Assembly (NCBI RefSeq): GCF_003586305.1
Contig: NZ_QXJI01000001.1
Span: 1,550,001-1,614,000, forward strand
Length of the DNA stretch: 64,000 bases
Origin: Cognatilysobacter tabacisoli
GTDB taxonomy: Bacteria; Pseudomonadota; Gammaproteobacteria; Xanthomonadales; Xanthomonadaceae
Reading direction: 5' to 3'
Part shown: one piece after another, positions 1 through 7,686 of the stretch
Layout of the letters: each line of letters starts with the position of its first letter
How positions within the stretch are numbered: position 1 is the first letter of the stretch
Made by a program: the position numbers and the translations under genes
The notes under the pieces: generated by a model
Told to the model about the DNA's origin: nothing
Databases searched by the model: none
The model's input: only the letters and a program-made list of their open reading frames with translations

Positions 1-147
1 CGACGGCAGGCCGTCGGCCACCGTCAGCTGGCGCAGGCGCGGGGTTTCCGGAACCCCCGCGTGGCCGTGGCCGGTGGGGCCGCTCCACAGCGCGATGCCC
101 AGCAGCGCCGCGCGCCACGCATTGCCGATCCGCCATCCTGGCGCCAT
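1..147 (-). CDS. two-component regulator propeller-type sensor, N-terminal fragment (runs off window)
   Basis: Reading the reverse strand from an ATG at 147 gives 49 uninterrupted codons that leave the window at position 1. The ATG has a GGAG about 6 bases upstream. The protein starts with a signal-peptide-like stretch (an Arg near residue 6, then a hydrophobic AALLGIALW segment) and reaches LRQLTVADGLPS, which is the typical opening of the first blade in Reg_prop (two-component regulator propeller) sensors and related GGDEF or histidine kinase proteins. Those proteins sense a periplasmic signal through a beta-propeller. The output domain lies outside the window, so the type of signalling enzyme cannot be stated. 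It points away from the yceI operon, with a 162-base divergent spacer. Confidence 0.6.
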   Translation of the reverse strand, partial: MAPGWRIGNAWRAALLGIALWSGPTGHGHAGVPETPRLRQLTVADGLPS

Positions 148-272
148 GCCCCGCTCCTTGCCGCCCCCGCGGCTGCCGGCGATCGTCGCAACGCCGAAGC
201 GCGCGCGCAAGCCGCCCGACGCCCCGCAACGGTCCGTTGCGGCGCCGCGGCAACGGCGTCACCGACGCGCGC

Positions 273-278
273 CTAGAA
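273..278 (+). promoter_or_regulatory. candidate -10 box (TAGAAT) for the yceI-cytochrome b561 operon
   Basis: TAGAAT lies 31 bases before the yceI ATG in the spacer to the divergent sensor gene. No convincing -35 box is visible at 16-18 bases upstream. The same kind of lone AT-rich hexamer precedes several other genes here, which is common in GC-rich xanthomonads. Confidence 0.35.
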
Positions 279-309
279 TCGTCGGACCGTCGCTCCGTTC
301 CGGTGGCCG

Positions 310-1005
310 ATGCTCCGACCTGCCCTGACCGCGCTCGCGGTGCTGCTCGCGTCCCCCGTCGCCCACGGCGCCGGCGTGGAGGCGTACCGCCTCGATCCGG
401 TGCACACGCGGGTGGCCTTCGCCGTGTCGCACGCCGGCTTCTCCGACGCGATCGGCACGGTGTCCGGCAGCACCGGCACGCTGCGCTTCGATCCGGACGA
501 CTGGCGCAGTGCGCAGCTGGACGTCACGGTCCCGCTGGATCGGCTCGACCTCGGCGACGCGAAGTGGAACGCCGCGACGCTGGCGCGCAACCTGCTCGAC
601 GGCGAGCGCCACCCGCAGGCGCGCTTCGTGTCCGACGCGATCGAGCCCGTCGATGCCAACCGCGCCAAGGTCTGCGGGCAACTCACGCTGCGCGGCACGA
701 CCGCGCCGCTGTGCCTGGACGTGAAACTCAACGCGCTCAAGCGCCACCCGCTGCCGCCGTTTCGCCGAACCGCAGGGTTTTCCGCGACCGCCACGCTCAG
801 CCGGGCGGCGTTCGGCATTACCGCGTGGAAAAGCGTGATCGGCGACGAGGTCGCACTGCGCATCGAAGCCGAGGCGGTGCGCGATGGCGGCGCCGATCGG
901 GAGGAAGCGCCCGTGGGCGACCCGACGCTGCAACCGGCGCCCGAGGCGGCGCCCGTCCCCCCGGCCGACGTCCCGCCCGACCCCGCCAAGGAGCCTGCGC
1001 CATGA
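310..1005 (+). CDS. YceI-family periplasmic lipid-binding-like protein (first copy)
   Basis: A 231-residue protein with an N-terminal signal peptide (cleavage near APVAHG-AG). The YceI lipocalin-like fold follows: YRLDPVHTRVAFAVSHAGFS, a central FDPDDWRSAQLDVTVPL strand pair, and a C-terminal FGITAWKSVIGDEVALRIEAE. YceI proteins are secreted beta-barrels that bind isoprenoid or lipid molecules; their physiological ligand is usually unknown. The last 35 residues are a Pro/Ala-rich tail not normal for the family. The stop codon overlaps the ATG of the cytochrome b561 gene (ATGA), so the two are translationally coupled. A second yceI follows, making a yceI-b561-yceI unit. Confidence 0.85.
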   Translation: MLRPALTALAVLLASPVAHGAGVEAYRLDPVHTRVAFAVSHAGFSDAIGTVSGSTGTLRFDPDDWRSAQLDVTVPLDRLDLGDAKWNAATLARNLLDGERHPQARFVSDAIEPVDANRAKVCGQLTLRGTTAPLCLDVKLNALKRHPLPPFRRTAGFSATATLSRAAFGITAWKSVIGDEVALRIEAEAVRDGGADREEAPVGDPTLQPAPEAAPVPPADVPPDPAKEPAP

Positions 1006-1583
1006 CCCTGAAGAACACCGTCGATCGCTGGGGCCCCGTCAGCCAGGGGCTGCACTGGCTGATCGTCGTGCTGATCCTGGCGATGGGCACGGTCGGGCTG
1101 GTGATGGTCGAGCTGCCGAAGTCGCCGAAGTATTTCTGGGTCTACGACCTGCACAAGTCGACCGGCATCACGGTGCTGGCGCTGGTGGCTCTGCGCCTGG
1201 CGTGGCGACTGTTCGCCGGCGCGCCGCGGCCGGTCGCCGGCACGCCGCGCTGGCAGGCGACGGTCGCCTCGGTCACGCACTGGGCGATGTACAGCCTGCT
1301 GTTCGCAATCCCGCTCAGCGGCTGGCTGTACGACTCGATGAGCGGGCTGCGGCCGCTGCGCTGGTTCGGCCTGTTCGTCGTGCCCAAGCTGGCTGCGCCG
1401 AACCCGGCGCTGCGCGAAACGATGGAGGAAGCGCACGAGCTGCTGTTCTCGGCGCTGATCGCCCTGGTGCTGGTGCACGCCGGCGCCGCGCTGTACCACC
1501 ATCTGTTCATGCGCGACGCGACGCTGCAGCGCATGCTGCCGGGCCGGCGCACCGTGTCCGGCGTTCCGCCGACGTCCCCCTGA
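1002..1583 (+). CDS. cytochrome b561 family membrane protein
   Basis: 193 residues with four predicted membrane helices: about 15-35 (LHWLIVVLILAMGTVGLVMV), 48-66, 90-110 (THWAMYSLLFAIPLSGWLY) and 145-165. Conserved histidines fit di-heme b ligation: H16 in SQGLHW, the DLHKSTG histidine, the THWAMY histidine and one in the last helix. Family members are inner-membrane b-type cytochromes that pass electrons between quinol and periplasmic acceptors; E. coli YceJ is also encoded next to YceI. The start is fixed by the ATGA overlap with the upstream yceI. The Pro-rich C-terminus ends 11 bases before the next yceI start. Confidence 0.9.
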   Translation: MTLKNTVDRWGPVSQGLHWLIVVLILAMGTVGLVMVELPKSPKYFWVYDLHKSTGITVLALVALRLAWRLFAGAPRPVAGTPRWQATVASVTHWAMYSLLFAIPLSGWLYDSMSGLRPLRWFGLFVVPKLAAPNPALRETMEEAHELLFSALIALVLVHAGAALYHHLFMRDATLQRMLPGRRTVSGVPPTSP

Positions 1584-1594
1584 AGGAGTTGCCC

Positions 1595-2149
1595 GTGCGC
1601 GCCGTTGCCGCCCTGTTCATTGCCGCGTCCCTCGTCGCGTCGCCCGCACTCGCCGCCGACTACGTGCAGGCGCCCGGCTCGACGCTGGGCTTCGCCAGCC
1701 GCTACGACGGCGAAGCCTTCACTGGCCGCTTCCCCGCCTTCACGACCCGGCTGAGCTTCGATCCGGCCCAGCTCGCCAAATCGAAACTCGACGTGGTCAT
1801 CCCGCTGGCCGGCACCACGACCGCGAATCCGGAACGCGACGAGACCCTGCTCGGCAGCGACTTCTTCAACGTGGCCAGGTTCGCGCAGGCGCGCTACACC
1901 GCCACCCGGTTCCGCAGCCTCGGCGGCAACCGCTACGCGGCCGACGGCTCGCTGTCGCTGCGCGGCGTGTCCAAGCCGGTGACCCTCACGTTCACGTGGA
2001 CCCCGGGCGCGCGGCCCGTGCTCGACGGCAAGGCCACGGTGAAACGGCTGGACTTCGGCATCGGCGGCGGCGATTGGGCCGACACGACGACGCTGCCGAA
2101 CGACGTCGCGGTCAGCACCCGGGTCGTGTTCGCGCCGGCGAAGAAGTAG
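1595..2149 (+). CDS. YceI-family periplasmic protein (second copy)
   Basis: 184 residues from a GTG start with AAGGAG placed 6 bases upstream; an in-frame TTG at 1589 is too close to that ribosome site. A clean signal peptide (AVAALFIAASLVASPALAA) precedes a standard-length YceI domain: PGSTLGFASRYDGEAFTGRF, FDPAQLAKSKLDVVIPL and a C-terminal KRLDFGIGGGDWADTTTLPN. It contains the polar EAFTGRF loop typical of the compact YceI type, whereas the first copy has the longer tailed form. The two are diverged paralogs flanking a cytochrome b561, the arrangement seen in many proteobacteria. The ligand is unknown. Confidence 0.9.
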   Translation: MRAVAALFIAASLVASPALAADYVQAPGSTLGFASRYDGEAFTGRFPAFTTRLSFDPAQLAKSKLDVVIPLAGTTTANPERDETLLGSDFFNVARFAQARYTATRFRSLGGNRYAADGSLSLRGVSKPVTLTFTWTPGARPVLDGKATVKRLDFGIGGGDWADTTTLPNDVAVSTRVVFAPAKK

Positions 2150-2158
2150 TCCGACCGC

Positions 2159-2443
2159 TCAGGGAGCGAGGAACGCCCGCACGGCCTCGGCGCCGAACGG
2201 CCAGTCGAGTTCAAGGTCGCGGCGGCTGTCGCGCAGCACCGGCACGCGGTGCCCGTAACGCGCCTCGAGCCCGTCGTCGCCGTCGATGAACACGCTGGCG
2301 AACTCCGGCGCGCGCGCGTCGGCCAGCACCGTGAGCGCGACGTCGCACAGGTGGCAGTCGTCGCGCTGGAACAGCACGAGCTCCGGCGTCGAACCGGGCC
2401 GGCAATCGTCAGTGGGCGCGTGGGTCGGCTCGGTCATCGGCAT
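2159..2443 (-). CDS. glutaredoxin-like (DUF836-type) thioredoxin-fold protein
   Basis: 94 residues. Residues 20-34 (PELVLFQRDDCHLCD) give the first beta strand and a C-H-L-C redox motif. They are followed by a helix, a second strand (FASVFIDGD) and the cis-proline strand RVPVL, the minimal glutaredoxin-like fold. Family members are small cytosolic thiol-disulfide proteins of uncertain partner. Two in-frame ATGs (2443 and 2437) compete and neither has a strong ribosome site; I chose the longer. The gene is divergent from sdaA, with a 100-base spacer. Confidence 0.8.
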   Translation of the reverse strand: MPMTEPTHAPTDDCRPGSTPELVLFQRDDCHLCDVALTVLADARAPEFASVFIDGDDGLEARYGHRVPVLRDSRRDLELDWPFGAEAVRAFLAP

Positions 2444-2480
2444 GCGCCACGGTATGGCAGGGGCGCGTTCGGCGGGCGCG

Positions 2481-2486
2481 TAGAAT
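2481..2486 (+). promoter_or_regulatory. candidate -10 box (TAGAAT) for sdaA
   Basis: TAGAAT is 57 bases before the sdaA GTG, in the spacer to the divergent glutaredoxin-like gene. A good -35 element is not visible, so this is a weak call. Confidence 0.3.
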
Positions 2487-2543
2487 ACCGGCCCTGCGCG
2501 CCGCAGCCTGCGCCGCGCGGCAACGTCATGGAGTCGCACGCCG

Positions 2544-3941
2544 GTGGCCGTCAGCAGTTTCGACCTGTTCAAGATCGGCATCGGGCCGAGCTCCTCGCAC
2601 ACCGTCGGGCCGATGCGCGCGGCGGCGCGGTTCGTCGAACGCTGGCTGGTCGAAGGCGGCGCAGGTGACGGCAGTGACCTGGCGCGCACCGCGCGCGTGC
2701 GCGCCGAAGTGTTCGGGTCGCTCGCGCTGACCGGACGCGGCCACGGCACCGACAAGGCGGTGCTGATGGGGCTGGAGGGCCACTGGCCGAACCAGATCGA
2801 CCCGGACGTGATCCCGGCCACGCTGCAGCGCATCCGCGCCGACAAGCGCCTGCGCCTGCACGGCGAGCACGAGATCGGCTTCGACGAGAAGCACGACCTG
2901 ATCATGAACAAGCGCCAGAAGCTGCCGTTCCACACCAATGGCATGCGCTTCACCGCGTTCGACGCGGACGGCGAAGTGATCGCCACGCGCGACTACTACT
3001 CGGTCGGCGGCGGCTTCGTGGTCAACCAGGACGAGGCGGCCGAAGACCGCATCGTCGCCGATGAGACCGAACTTCCGCACCCGTTCCGCAGCGGCGACGA
3101 GCTGCTGGCGCGCTGCGCCGAGACGGGCCTGAGCATCGCCCAGCTGATGCACGCCAACGAACAGGCCTGGCGCACGCCGGCCGAGATCGACGCCGGCCTC
3201 GACGAGCTGTGGCTGGCGATGCAGTCGTGCGTCGCGCGCGGCATCCGCGAGAGCGGCACCCTGCCCGGCGGACTGCACGTGACCCGGCGCGCACCGTCGC
3301 TGCATGCCGAGCTCTCGTCAAAGCCCGAGGCCGCGATGCGCGACCCGCTGACGACGCTGGACTGGGTCAACCTGTACGCGCTCGCGGTCAACGAGGAGAA
3401 CGCCGCCGGCGGCCGCGTCGTCACCGCGCCGACCAACGGCGCGGCCGGCATCATCCCGTCGGTGCTGCACTACTACGACCGCTTCTGCCCCGGCGCGAAT
3501 ATCGCCGGGATCCGCACGTTTCTGCTGACCGCTGCGGCCGTGGGCATCCTCTACAAGGAAAACGCCTCGATCTCCGGCGCCGAGGTCGGCTGCCAGGGCA
3601 AGGTCGGCGTGGCGTGCTCGATGGCGGCTGCGGGCCTCACCGCCGCGCTCGGCGGCACGCCCGGGCAGATCGAGAACGCGGCCGAGATCGGCATGGAACA
3701 CAACCTCGGCCTGACCTGCGACCCGATCGGCGGCCTGGTGCAGATCCCGTGCATCGAGCGCAACGCGATGGGCGCGGTCAAGGCGATCAACGCCAGCCGC
3801 ATGGCGATGCGCGGCGACGGCAAGCACAAGGTCAGCCTCGACAAGGTCATAAAGACCATGCGCGACACCGGCCGCGACATGCAGGACAAGTACAAGGAAA
3901 CCTCGCGAGGCGGGCTGGCGGTCAACGTCATCGAGTGCTGA
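2544..3941 (+). CDS. sdaA: L-serine ammonia-lyase (L-serine dehydratase), single-chain iron-sulfur type
   Basis: 465 residues, the full length of single-polypeptide SdaA. It deaminates L-serine to pyruvate and ammonia using an oxygen-sensitive [4Fe-4S] cluster, with no PLP. The N-terminal beta domain begins [20 protein letters not shown], the signature opening. The alpha catalytic domain has [19 protein letters not shown], the cluster region [20 protein letters not shown] and the third cysteine region [19 protein letters not shown]. The start is GTG at 2544; an upstream ATG at 2528 is out of frame. Its last 14 bases overlap the end of the convergent hom gene. Confidence 0.95.
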   Translation: MAVSSFDLFKIGIGPSSSHTVGPMRAAARFVERWLVEGGAGDGSDLARTARVRAEVFGSLALTGRGHGTDKAVLMGLEGHWPNQIDPDVIPATLQRIRADKRLRLHGEHEIGFDEKHDLIMNKRQKLPFHTNGMRFTAFDADGEVIATRDYYSVGGGFVVNQDEAAEDRIVADETELPHPFRSGDELLARCAETGLSIAQLMHANEQAWRTPAEIDAGLDELWLAMQSCVARGIRESGTLPGGLHVTRRAPSLHAELSSKPEAAMRDPLTTLDWVNLYALAVNEENAAGGRVVTAPTNGAAGIIPSVLHYYDRFCPGANIAGIRTFLLTAAAVGILYKENASISGAEVGCQGKVGVACSMAAAGLTAALGGTPGQIENAAEIGMEHNLGLTCDPIGGLVQIPCIERNAMGAVKAINASRMAMRGDGKHKVSLDKVIKTMRDTGRDMQDKYKETSRGGLAVNVIEC

Positions 3942-5070
3942 CGCCGCACGCGGCGGACGACGTCGCCGCGAACCGCAACGCGTCGTCCAGCAGCGCAGCG
4001 GCAGTCACGTCGGCTCCGGCGCCGGGCCCCTGGATCACCAGCGGCTGGTCGCGGTAGCGGTCCGACCAGACCGCCACGCGGTTGTCGGTGCCGGCGCCGC
4101 CGGCCAGCGGGTGGTCGACCGGCAGCGATTCCAGGCCGACCCGCGCGCGTCCGCCTTCCAGTCGCGCGATGAAGCGCAGGCGCTCGCCGCGCTTCCACGC
4201 GTCGGCGAATCGCGCGCGCAGCGGCGAATCGAGCGTCGGCAGCGCGGCATCGAGCGCGTCGACCGACAAGCCGGCGAGCGCAGGCGGCACGAGCGACTGG
4301 ACGTCGACCTCATCGGCCTCGAGCCCCACACCCGCGGCGCGCGCCAGGATCAGCAGCTTGCGGCGCACGTCCTCGCCGGACAGGTCGTCGCGCGGATCGG
4401 GCTCGGTGTAGCCCGCCTCGCGCGCGTCACGGACGAAGCCCGAGAACGGGCGCAGCCCGTCGTAGCGGTTGAACAGCCACGCCAGCGAGCCCGACAGCAC
4501 GCCGGCGATCGCGTGGATGCGGTCGCCGCCCGCCTGCAGTTCGCGCAGCGAGCGCAGCAGCGGCAAGCCCGCGCCCACCGTCGCGCTGTCGCCGTAGCCC
4601 GCCCCGCCCGCCGCCTGCGCGGCGGCGATCGCGCGCCAGCGCGCGAGCGAGGTGCCCTGCCCCAGCTTGCACGCGGTGACGACGTGGATGCCCTGCGCGA
4701 GCCACCCGGCATGCTGCGCCGCGACGGCGTCGCTGGCGGTCGCGTCGATGACGATGCGCGGCGCGGCACGGTGCGCGGGGTCGCCCCCGAGCACGGGCGC
4801 GACGAGGTCCAGCGAGGCCGGCTGGCCCTGCGTCGCCAGCAGCGCAATCGCGTGGTCGGGCGCCAGCGCGAACGGACCCGACACCGCGTGCCGCGAATTC
4901 GCCACGTGGACCAGCGACAGCCGCGCACCGAGCGGCGACCCGTTCCATGCCGCCAAGCGCGCCAGCACCGCGCGGCCCACCGTGCCGGTGCCGAGCAGGG
5001 CCACCCGTCCAGCCGGCGCGGCCCGGGCGGCGCGTCCGGGCTCGCGTTGCGCCGCTACGCGCGCGCTCAT
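3928..5070 (-). CDS. hom: homoserine dehydrogenase, monofunctional, no ACT domain
   Basis: 380 residues. NAD(P)-dependent reduction of aspartate semialdehyde to homoserine, the branch point for methionine and threonine. The Rossmann loop [15 protein letters not shown] is near residues 21-35. The dinucleotide domain ends with [16 protein letters not shown], and the catalytic segment has [20 protein letters not shown] and [11 protein letters not shown]. The C-terminal substrate region includes [20 protein letters not shown]. No aspartokinase or C-terminal ACT domain is present, so allosteric control of the usual kind is missing. The ATG overlaps the stop of metB (ATGA). It is the last gene of metX-metB-hom, consistent with a homoserine supply dedicated to methionine. 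Confidence 0.93.
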   Translation of the reverse strand: MSARVAAQREPGRAARAAPAGRVALLGTGTVGRAVLARLAAWNGSPLGARLSLVHVANSRHAVSGPFALAPDHAIALLATQGQPASLDLVAPVLGGDPAHRAAPRIVIDATASDAVAAQHAGWLAQGIHVVTACKLGQGTSLARWRAIAAAQAAGGAGYGDSATVGAGLPLLRSLRELQAGGDRIHAIAGVLSGSLAWLFNRYDGLRPFSGFVRDAREAGYTEPDPRDDLSGEDVRRKLLILARAAGVGLEADEVDVQSLVPPALAGLSVDALDAALPTLDSPLRARFADAWKRGERLRFIARLEGGRARVGLESLPVDHPLAGGAGTDNRVAVWSDRYRDQPLVIQGPGAGADVTAAALLDDALRFAATSSAACGVSTR

Positions 5071-6293
5071 CGCGTCGCGCGTTTCGCGCTGCGGCCGCTG
5101 GCGAGCACGCGCTCGAGCGCCGCGGCGATGTCGGCGACCAGGTCGTCGGCATGTTCGATGCCCACCGAGAGCCTCAGCAGCCCGTCGCCGATGCCCGCGG
5201 ACGCGCGCGCGTCGGCGCTCATCGCCGCGTGGGTCATCGTCGCCGGATGCGCGATCAGGCTTTCGACGCCGCCGAGCGACTCGGCCAGCGTGAAGTAGCG
5301 CAGCCCGTCGAGGAAGGCCCGCACCGCCTGCTCGCCATCGGCATGGTCGCCGCCGTCGAGGTCGACGCTCAGCATTGCGCCGAAACCGGACTGCTGGCGC
5401 GCCGCCACCGCATGGCCCGGGTGCGACGCCAGCCCGGGGTAGTGCAGCGCGCGCACCGCCGGGTGGCCGTCGAGCAGCGCGACCAGCGCGTCGGTGTTCT
5501 GCTGGTGGATGCGCAGGCGCGCGTCGAGCGTGCGCAGCCCGCGCAGCGTCAGGAAGCTGTCGAACGGCGAGCCGGTGATGCCGAGCGCGTTCGCCCACCA
5601 CGCCAGCGGCTGCGAGAGCTCGGCGCTGCGCGCCACGACCGCGCCGCCGACGACGTCGCTGTGGCCGTTGATGTACTTCGTCGTCGAGTGCACGACGAGG
5701 TCGGCGCCGAACGCGATCGGACGCTGCAGCGCCGGCGACAGGAAGGTGTTGTCGACCACCGCCAGCGCGCCGGCCGCGTGCGCGGCGTCGATGACCAGCC
5801 GCAGGTCGGTGATCCGCAGCAGCGGGTTCGACGGGGTTTCGATCCACACCAGCGCCGGCGATTGCGCCAGCGCCTCGCCAAGCGCGAGCGGGCTGGTCAG
5901 GTCGCACGTGATCAGCTCGAACGCACCCTTCGCGGCGAGCGCGTTGAACAGGCGCCAGCTGCCGCCGTACGCGTCGTGCGGCACCACCAGCCGGTCGCCC
6001 GGCTTCAGGAACGCGTGCAGCACCAGCGTGATCGCGGCCATGCCGGTCGCGGTGACCACCGCACCCTCGCCCCCTTCGAGCTCGGCCAGCGCATCGGCGA
6101 GCAGGTCGCGGGTCGGGTTGCCGCTGCGCGTGTAGTCGTACGTTCGCTTCTCGTTGAAGCCGGCGAAGCTGAAGTTCGACGACAGCACCAGCGGCGGCGT
6201 GACGGCGCCGAACGCGGTATCGCGATCGATGCCGGCGCGTACGGCCGCGGTCGTCGGCGCACAGGGGGCGTGAGTGGCCAGGTGGGTGCTCAT
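5067..6293 (-). CDS. metB: cystathionine gamma-synthase / O-acylhomoserine (thiol)-lyase, PLP-dependent
   Basis: 408 residues of the Cys/Met-metabolism PLP family. It carries YDYTRSGNPTRDLLADALAELEGG (binding-site Tyr-x-Arg), the PLP-phosphate region TATGMAAITLVL, VVDNTFLSPALQRP, and the Schiff-base lysine in HSTTKYINGHSDVVGG. The C-terminal domain has SLGGVESLIAHPATMTHA. It condenses an activated homoserine with cysteine to give cystathionine, or with sulfide to give homocysteine; the sequence alone does not separate these two. ATGA overlaps occur on both sides (metX upstream, hom downstream), so the three genes are tightly coupled. Confidence 0.92.
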   Translation of the reverse strand: MSTHLATHAPCAPTTAAVRAGIDRDTAFGAVTPPLVLSSNFSFAGFNEKRTYDYTRSGNPTRDLLADALAELEGGEGAVVTATGMAAITLVLHAFLKPGDRLVVPHDAYGGSWRLFNALAAKGAFELITCDLTSPLALGEALAQSPALVWIETPSNPLLRITDLRLVIDAAHAAGALAVVDNTFLSPALQRPIAFGADLVVHSTTKYINGHSDVVGGAVVARSAELSQPLAWWANALGITGSPFDSFLTLRGLRTLDARLRIHQQNTDALVALLDGHPAVRALHYPGLASHPGHAVAARQQSGFGAMLSVDLDGGDHADGEQAVRAFLDGLRYFTLAESLGGVESLIAHPATMTHAAMSADARASAGIGDGLLRLSVGIEHADDLVADIAAALERVLASGRSAKRATR

Positions 6294-7366
6294 GCCGCGG
6301 ACTCCTCGAGGACGGGGGCGTGTTCGTCGGTCAGTGCGGTGGCGAGGACCGCGGCGATGGCCGTGTCCTCCTTCAGGAAGGCGTCGTGCCCGTAAGGCGA
6401 ACGCAGCACGCGCAGGCGGGTTTCGCCGCGCAGGCGCTCGACCAGCGCGTACGCGTCGGCCACCGGCACCAGCCGGTCCTCGGCCACCGCGACCACGGTC
6501 ACCGGCACGCGGATGCGCTCGGGCTCGACCGCCTGCAGGTCGATCGACTCGGACAGGCGCAGGTAGGCGGTCGGCGACGTGCGCGCGGCGAAGCGCGCGG
6601 CGCAGTGGTCGAGGTAGTCCTCGGCGCCGACATGCACGCGGCCGCCGCGGACCTGCGGCGCGGCGAAGCGCGACTCGAACTCCTCCGGCGTGCGGTAGCT
6701 GAGGATCGCGAACTGCCGGGCCAGCGACAGCCCGTGCACCTCGTCGCACTGCAGCGCGCCGAGGGCGACGGCGCGGCGCTGCAGTGCGCGCCATGCGCTG
6801 GCATACGGGTGGGCGCGGTGGGTGCCGCTGATCGCGACCAGCCGCCCGAGGCGGTGTCCGTGGCGCTGGGCGAACTGCAGCCCGACCATCGCCCCGTACG
6901 AGCAGCCGACGAACGCGTGCAGCGCCGGGATGCCCAGTGCGTCGAGCAGCGCCGCGATCGCGTCGGCCTGGTCGGCCGGGTCGATCACCGCGTCCAGCGC
7001 GCCATCGGCGCCGACCCAGTCGAACGACAGCAGGCGGTGGTCGCGCGGGTCGAGCGCACGCCCTTCGCCGACCTGCGACGGCCACCAGCCGGCGGCGTCA
7101 TCGACGGCGTTGGGGGCGAGGTGGCGGTCGGCCGAGATGCCGCCGGCCACCAGGACGACGGGCAGGCCCGCCGCACCGACGGACTCGTAGCGCAACCGCA
7201 GCGTGCGCATGCCGGCATGGCGCAGGCAAAAAGCGACCTCGACCTCGCCGCGGTTGGCCGGGGGGAGGGAGCGGGCGTCGGGCGGGGTCGAGGCGAGCGC
7301 GGAAATACCGTCGTCGCGATCAAAGTGGGAACGATCCCAGTGGAGAGCGGGTGACACGAGGCTCAT
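6290..7366 (-). CDS. metX: homoserine O-acyltransferase, alpha/beta-hydrolase (MetX) type
   Basis: 358 residues from the ATG at 7366; an in-frame ATG at 7393 would add nine. It activates homoserine by acylation in the first committed step of methionine synthesis. The fold is an alpha/beta hydrolase: the nucleophile elbow is GCSYGAMVGL, with an acid near VVAVAEDRLVPV and the histidine in SPYGHDAFLKE. Xanthomonad MetX proteins may use succinyl-CoA instead of acetyl-CoA, and I cannot decide which applies here. The N-terminal region is longer and more divergent than in textbook MetX. I prefer 7366 because a short upstream reading frame ends in an ATGA overlap there. It is the first gene of the operon, about 110 bases downstream of a SAM-I riboswitch. 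Confidence 0.85.
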   Translation of the reverse strand: MSLVSPALHWDRSHFDRDDGISALASTPPDARSLPPANRGEVEVAFCLRHAGMRTLRLRYESVGAAGLPVVLVAGGISADRHLAPNAVDDAAGWWPSQVGEGRALDPRDHRLLSFDWVGADGALDAVIDPADQADAIAALLDALGIPALHAFVGCSYGAMVGLQFAQRHGHRLGRLVAISGTHRAHPYASAWRALQRRAVALGALQCDEVHGLSLARQFAILSYRTPEEFESRFAAPQVRGGRVHVGAEDYLDHCAARFAARTSPTAYLRLSESIDLQAVEPERIRVPVTVVAVAEDRLVPVADAYALVERLRGETRLRVLRSPYGHDAFLKEDTAIAAVLATALTDEHAPVLEESAA

Positions 7367-7440
7367 GGCGGCAGTCCGGAGTGACGGGGCCATCGAGCCG
7401 ACGCTGACAAGCGCTGCCGTGCGGCAACGCCCTCAACCAT
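7363..7440 (-). CDS. possible 25-codon leader peptide overlapping the metX start
   Basis: An ATG at 7440 opens a 25-codon frame whose TGA overlaps the metX ATG at 7366 (ATGA). It lies between the SAM riboswitch and metX and contains the 8-bp hairpin at 7411-7430. Its ribosome site is poor: GGAAG sits directly against the ATG. The overlap could provide translational coupling from riboswitch to metX, but a short frame like this can arise by chance. Confidence 0.25.
   Translation of the reverse strand: MVEGVAARQRLSASARWPRHSGLPP
7411..7430 (-). promoter_or_regulatory. hairpin between the SAM riboswitch and metX (possible expression platform)
   Basis: On the reverse strand GCGTTGCC and GGCAGCGC form an 8-bp stem around a GCAC loop. 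Only a weak U-stretch follows (TTGTC), so it is at best a marginal intrinsic terminator. It may instead take part in control of translation. Confidence 0.35.
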
Positions 7441-7474
7441 CTTCCGGTGCTGCCCTGTCGACCAACGCCGACCG

Positions 7475-7571
7475 GGCCACCGCAGGAATTGGCACCTTCG
7501 CACCGCTTGCGCAGTGCTGGGTTGCCCCGGCTTCAAAGGGCCTGTCCCTCAGCCGGTCTCGATGGATGGCC
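7475..7571 (-). promoter_or_regulatory. SAM-I (S-box) riboswitch in the metX-metB-hom leader
   Basis: Read on the reverse strand, the element has the hallmark S-box blocks in the right order: GAGGGACAGGCCC, then TTTGAAGCC and GGGGCAACC, then GGTGCCAATTCC. P1 is formed by GGCCATC at the 5' end (7565-7571) and GGTGGCC at the 3' end (7475-7481), pairing over all seven positions with one G-U. A variable hairpin (GCACTGCGCAAGCGGTGC) sits where P3/P4 is expected. S-box RNAs bind S-adenosylmethionine and switch off methionine genes when SAM is plentiful. The position, 109 bases before metX and on the same strand, fits that job. Whether control is at transcription or translation is not clear. Confidence 0.9.
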
Positions 7572-7573
7572 GC

Positions 7574-7603
7574 AGTCTGCCCGCCGGCCTCCGAGCGTGT
7601 CAA
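7574..7603 (-). promoter_or_regulatory. candidate sigma-70 promoter of the metX operon
   Basis: On the reverse strand there is a perfect -35 TTGACA at 7598-7603, an 18-base spacer, and a weak -10 CAGACT at 7574-7579. Transcription would start at or just inside the riboswitch P1 stem. The close fit of -35 to riboswitch supports it; the poor -10 lowers confidence. Confidence 0.45.
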
Positions 7604-7686
7604 TCGCTTCATCCGCATATAGCGATTTATTATTTTCGCCTCGCCGTGAACGACACACTGGAAGGCGCGCCGAATACACTCAGGCG

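Noticed and set aside
3928-3941. Overlap of the sdaA and hom 3' ends as a sign of a frameshift
   Set aside because: Both proteins end at normal length; it is a 14-base convergent overlap.
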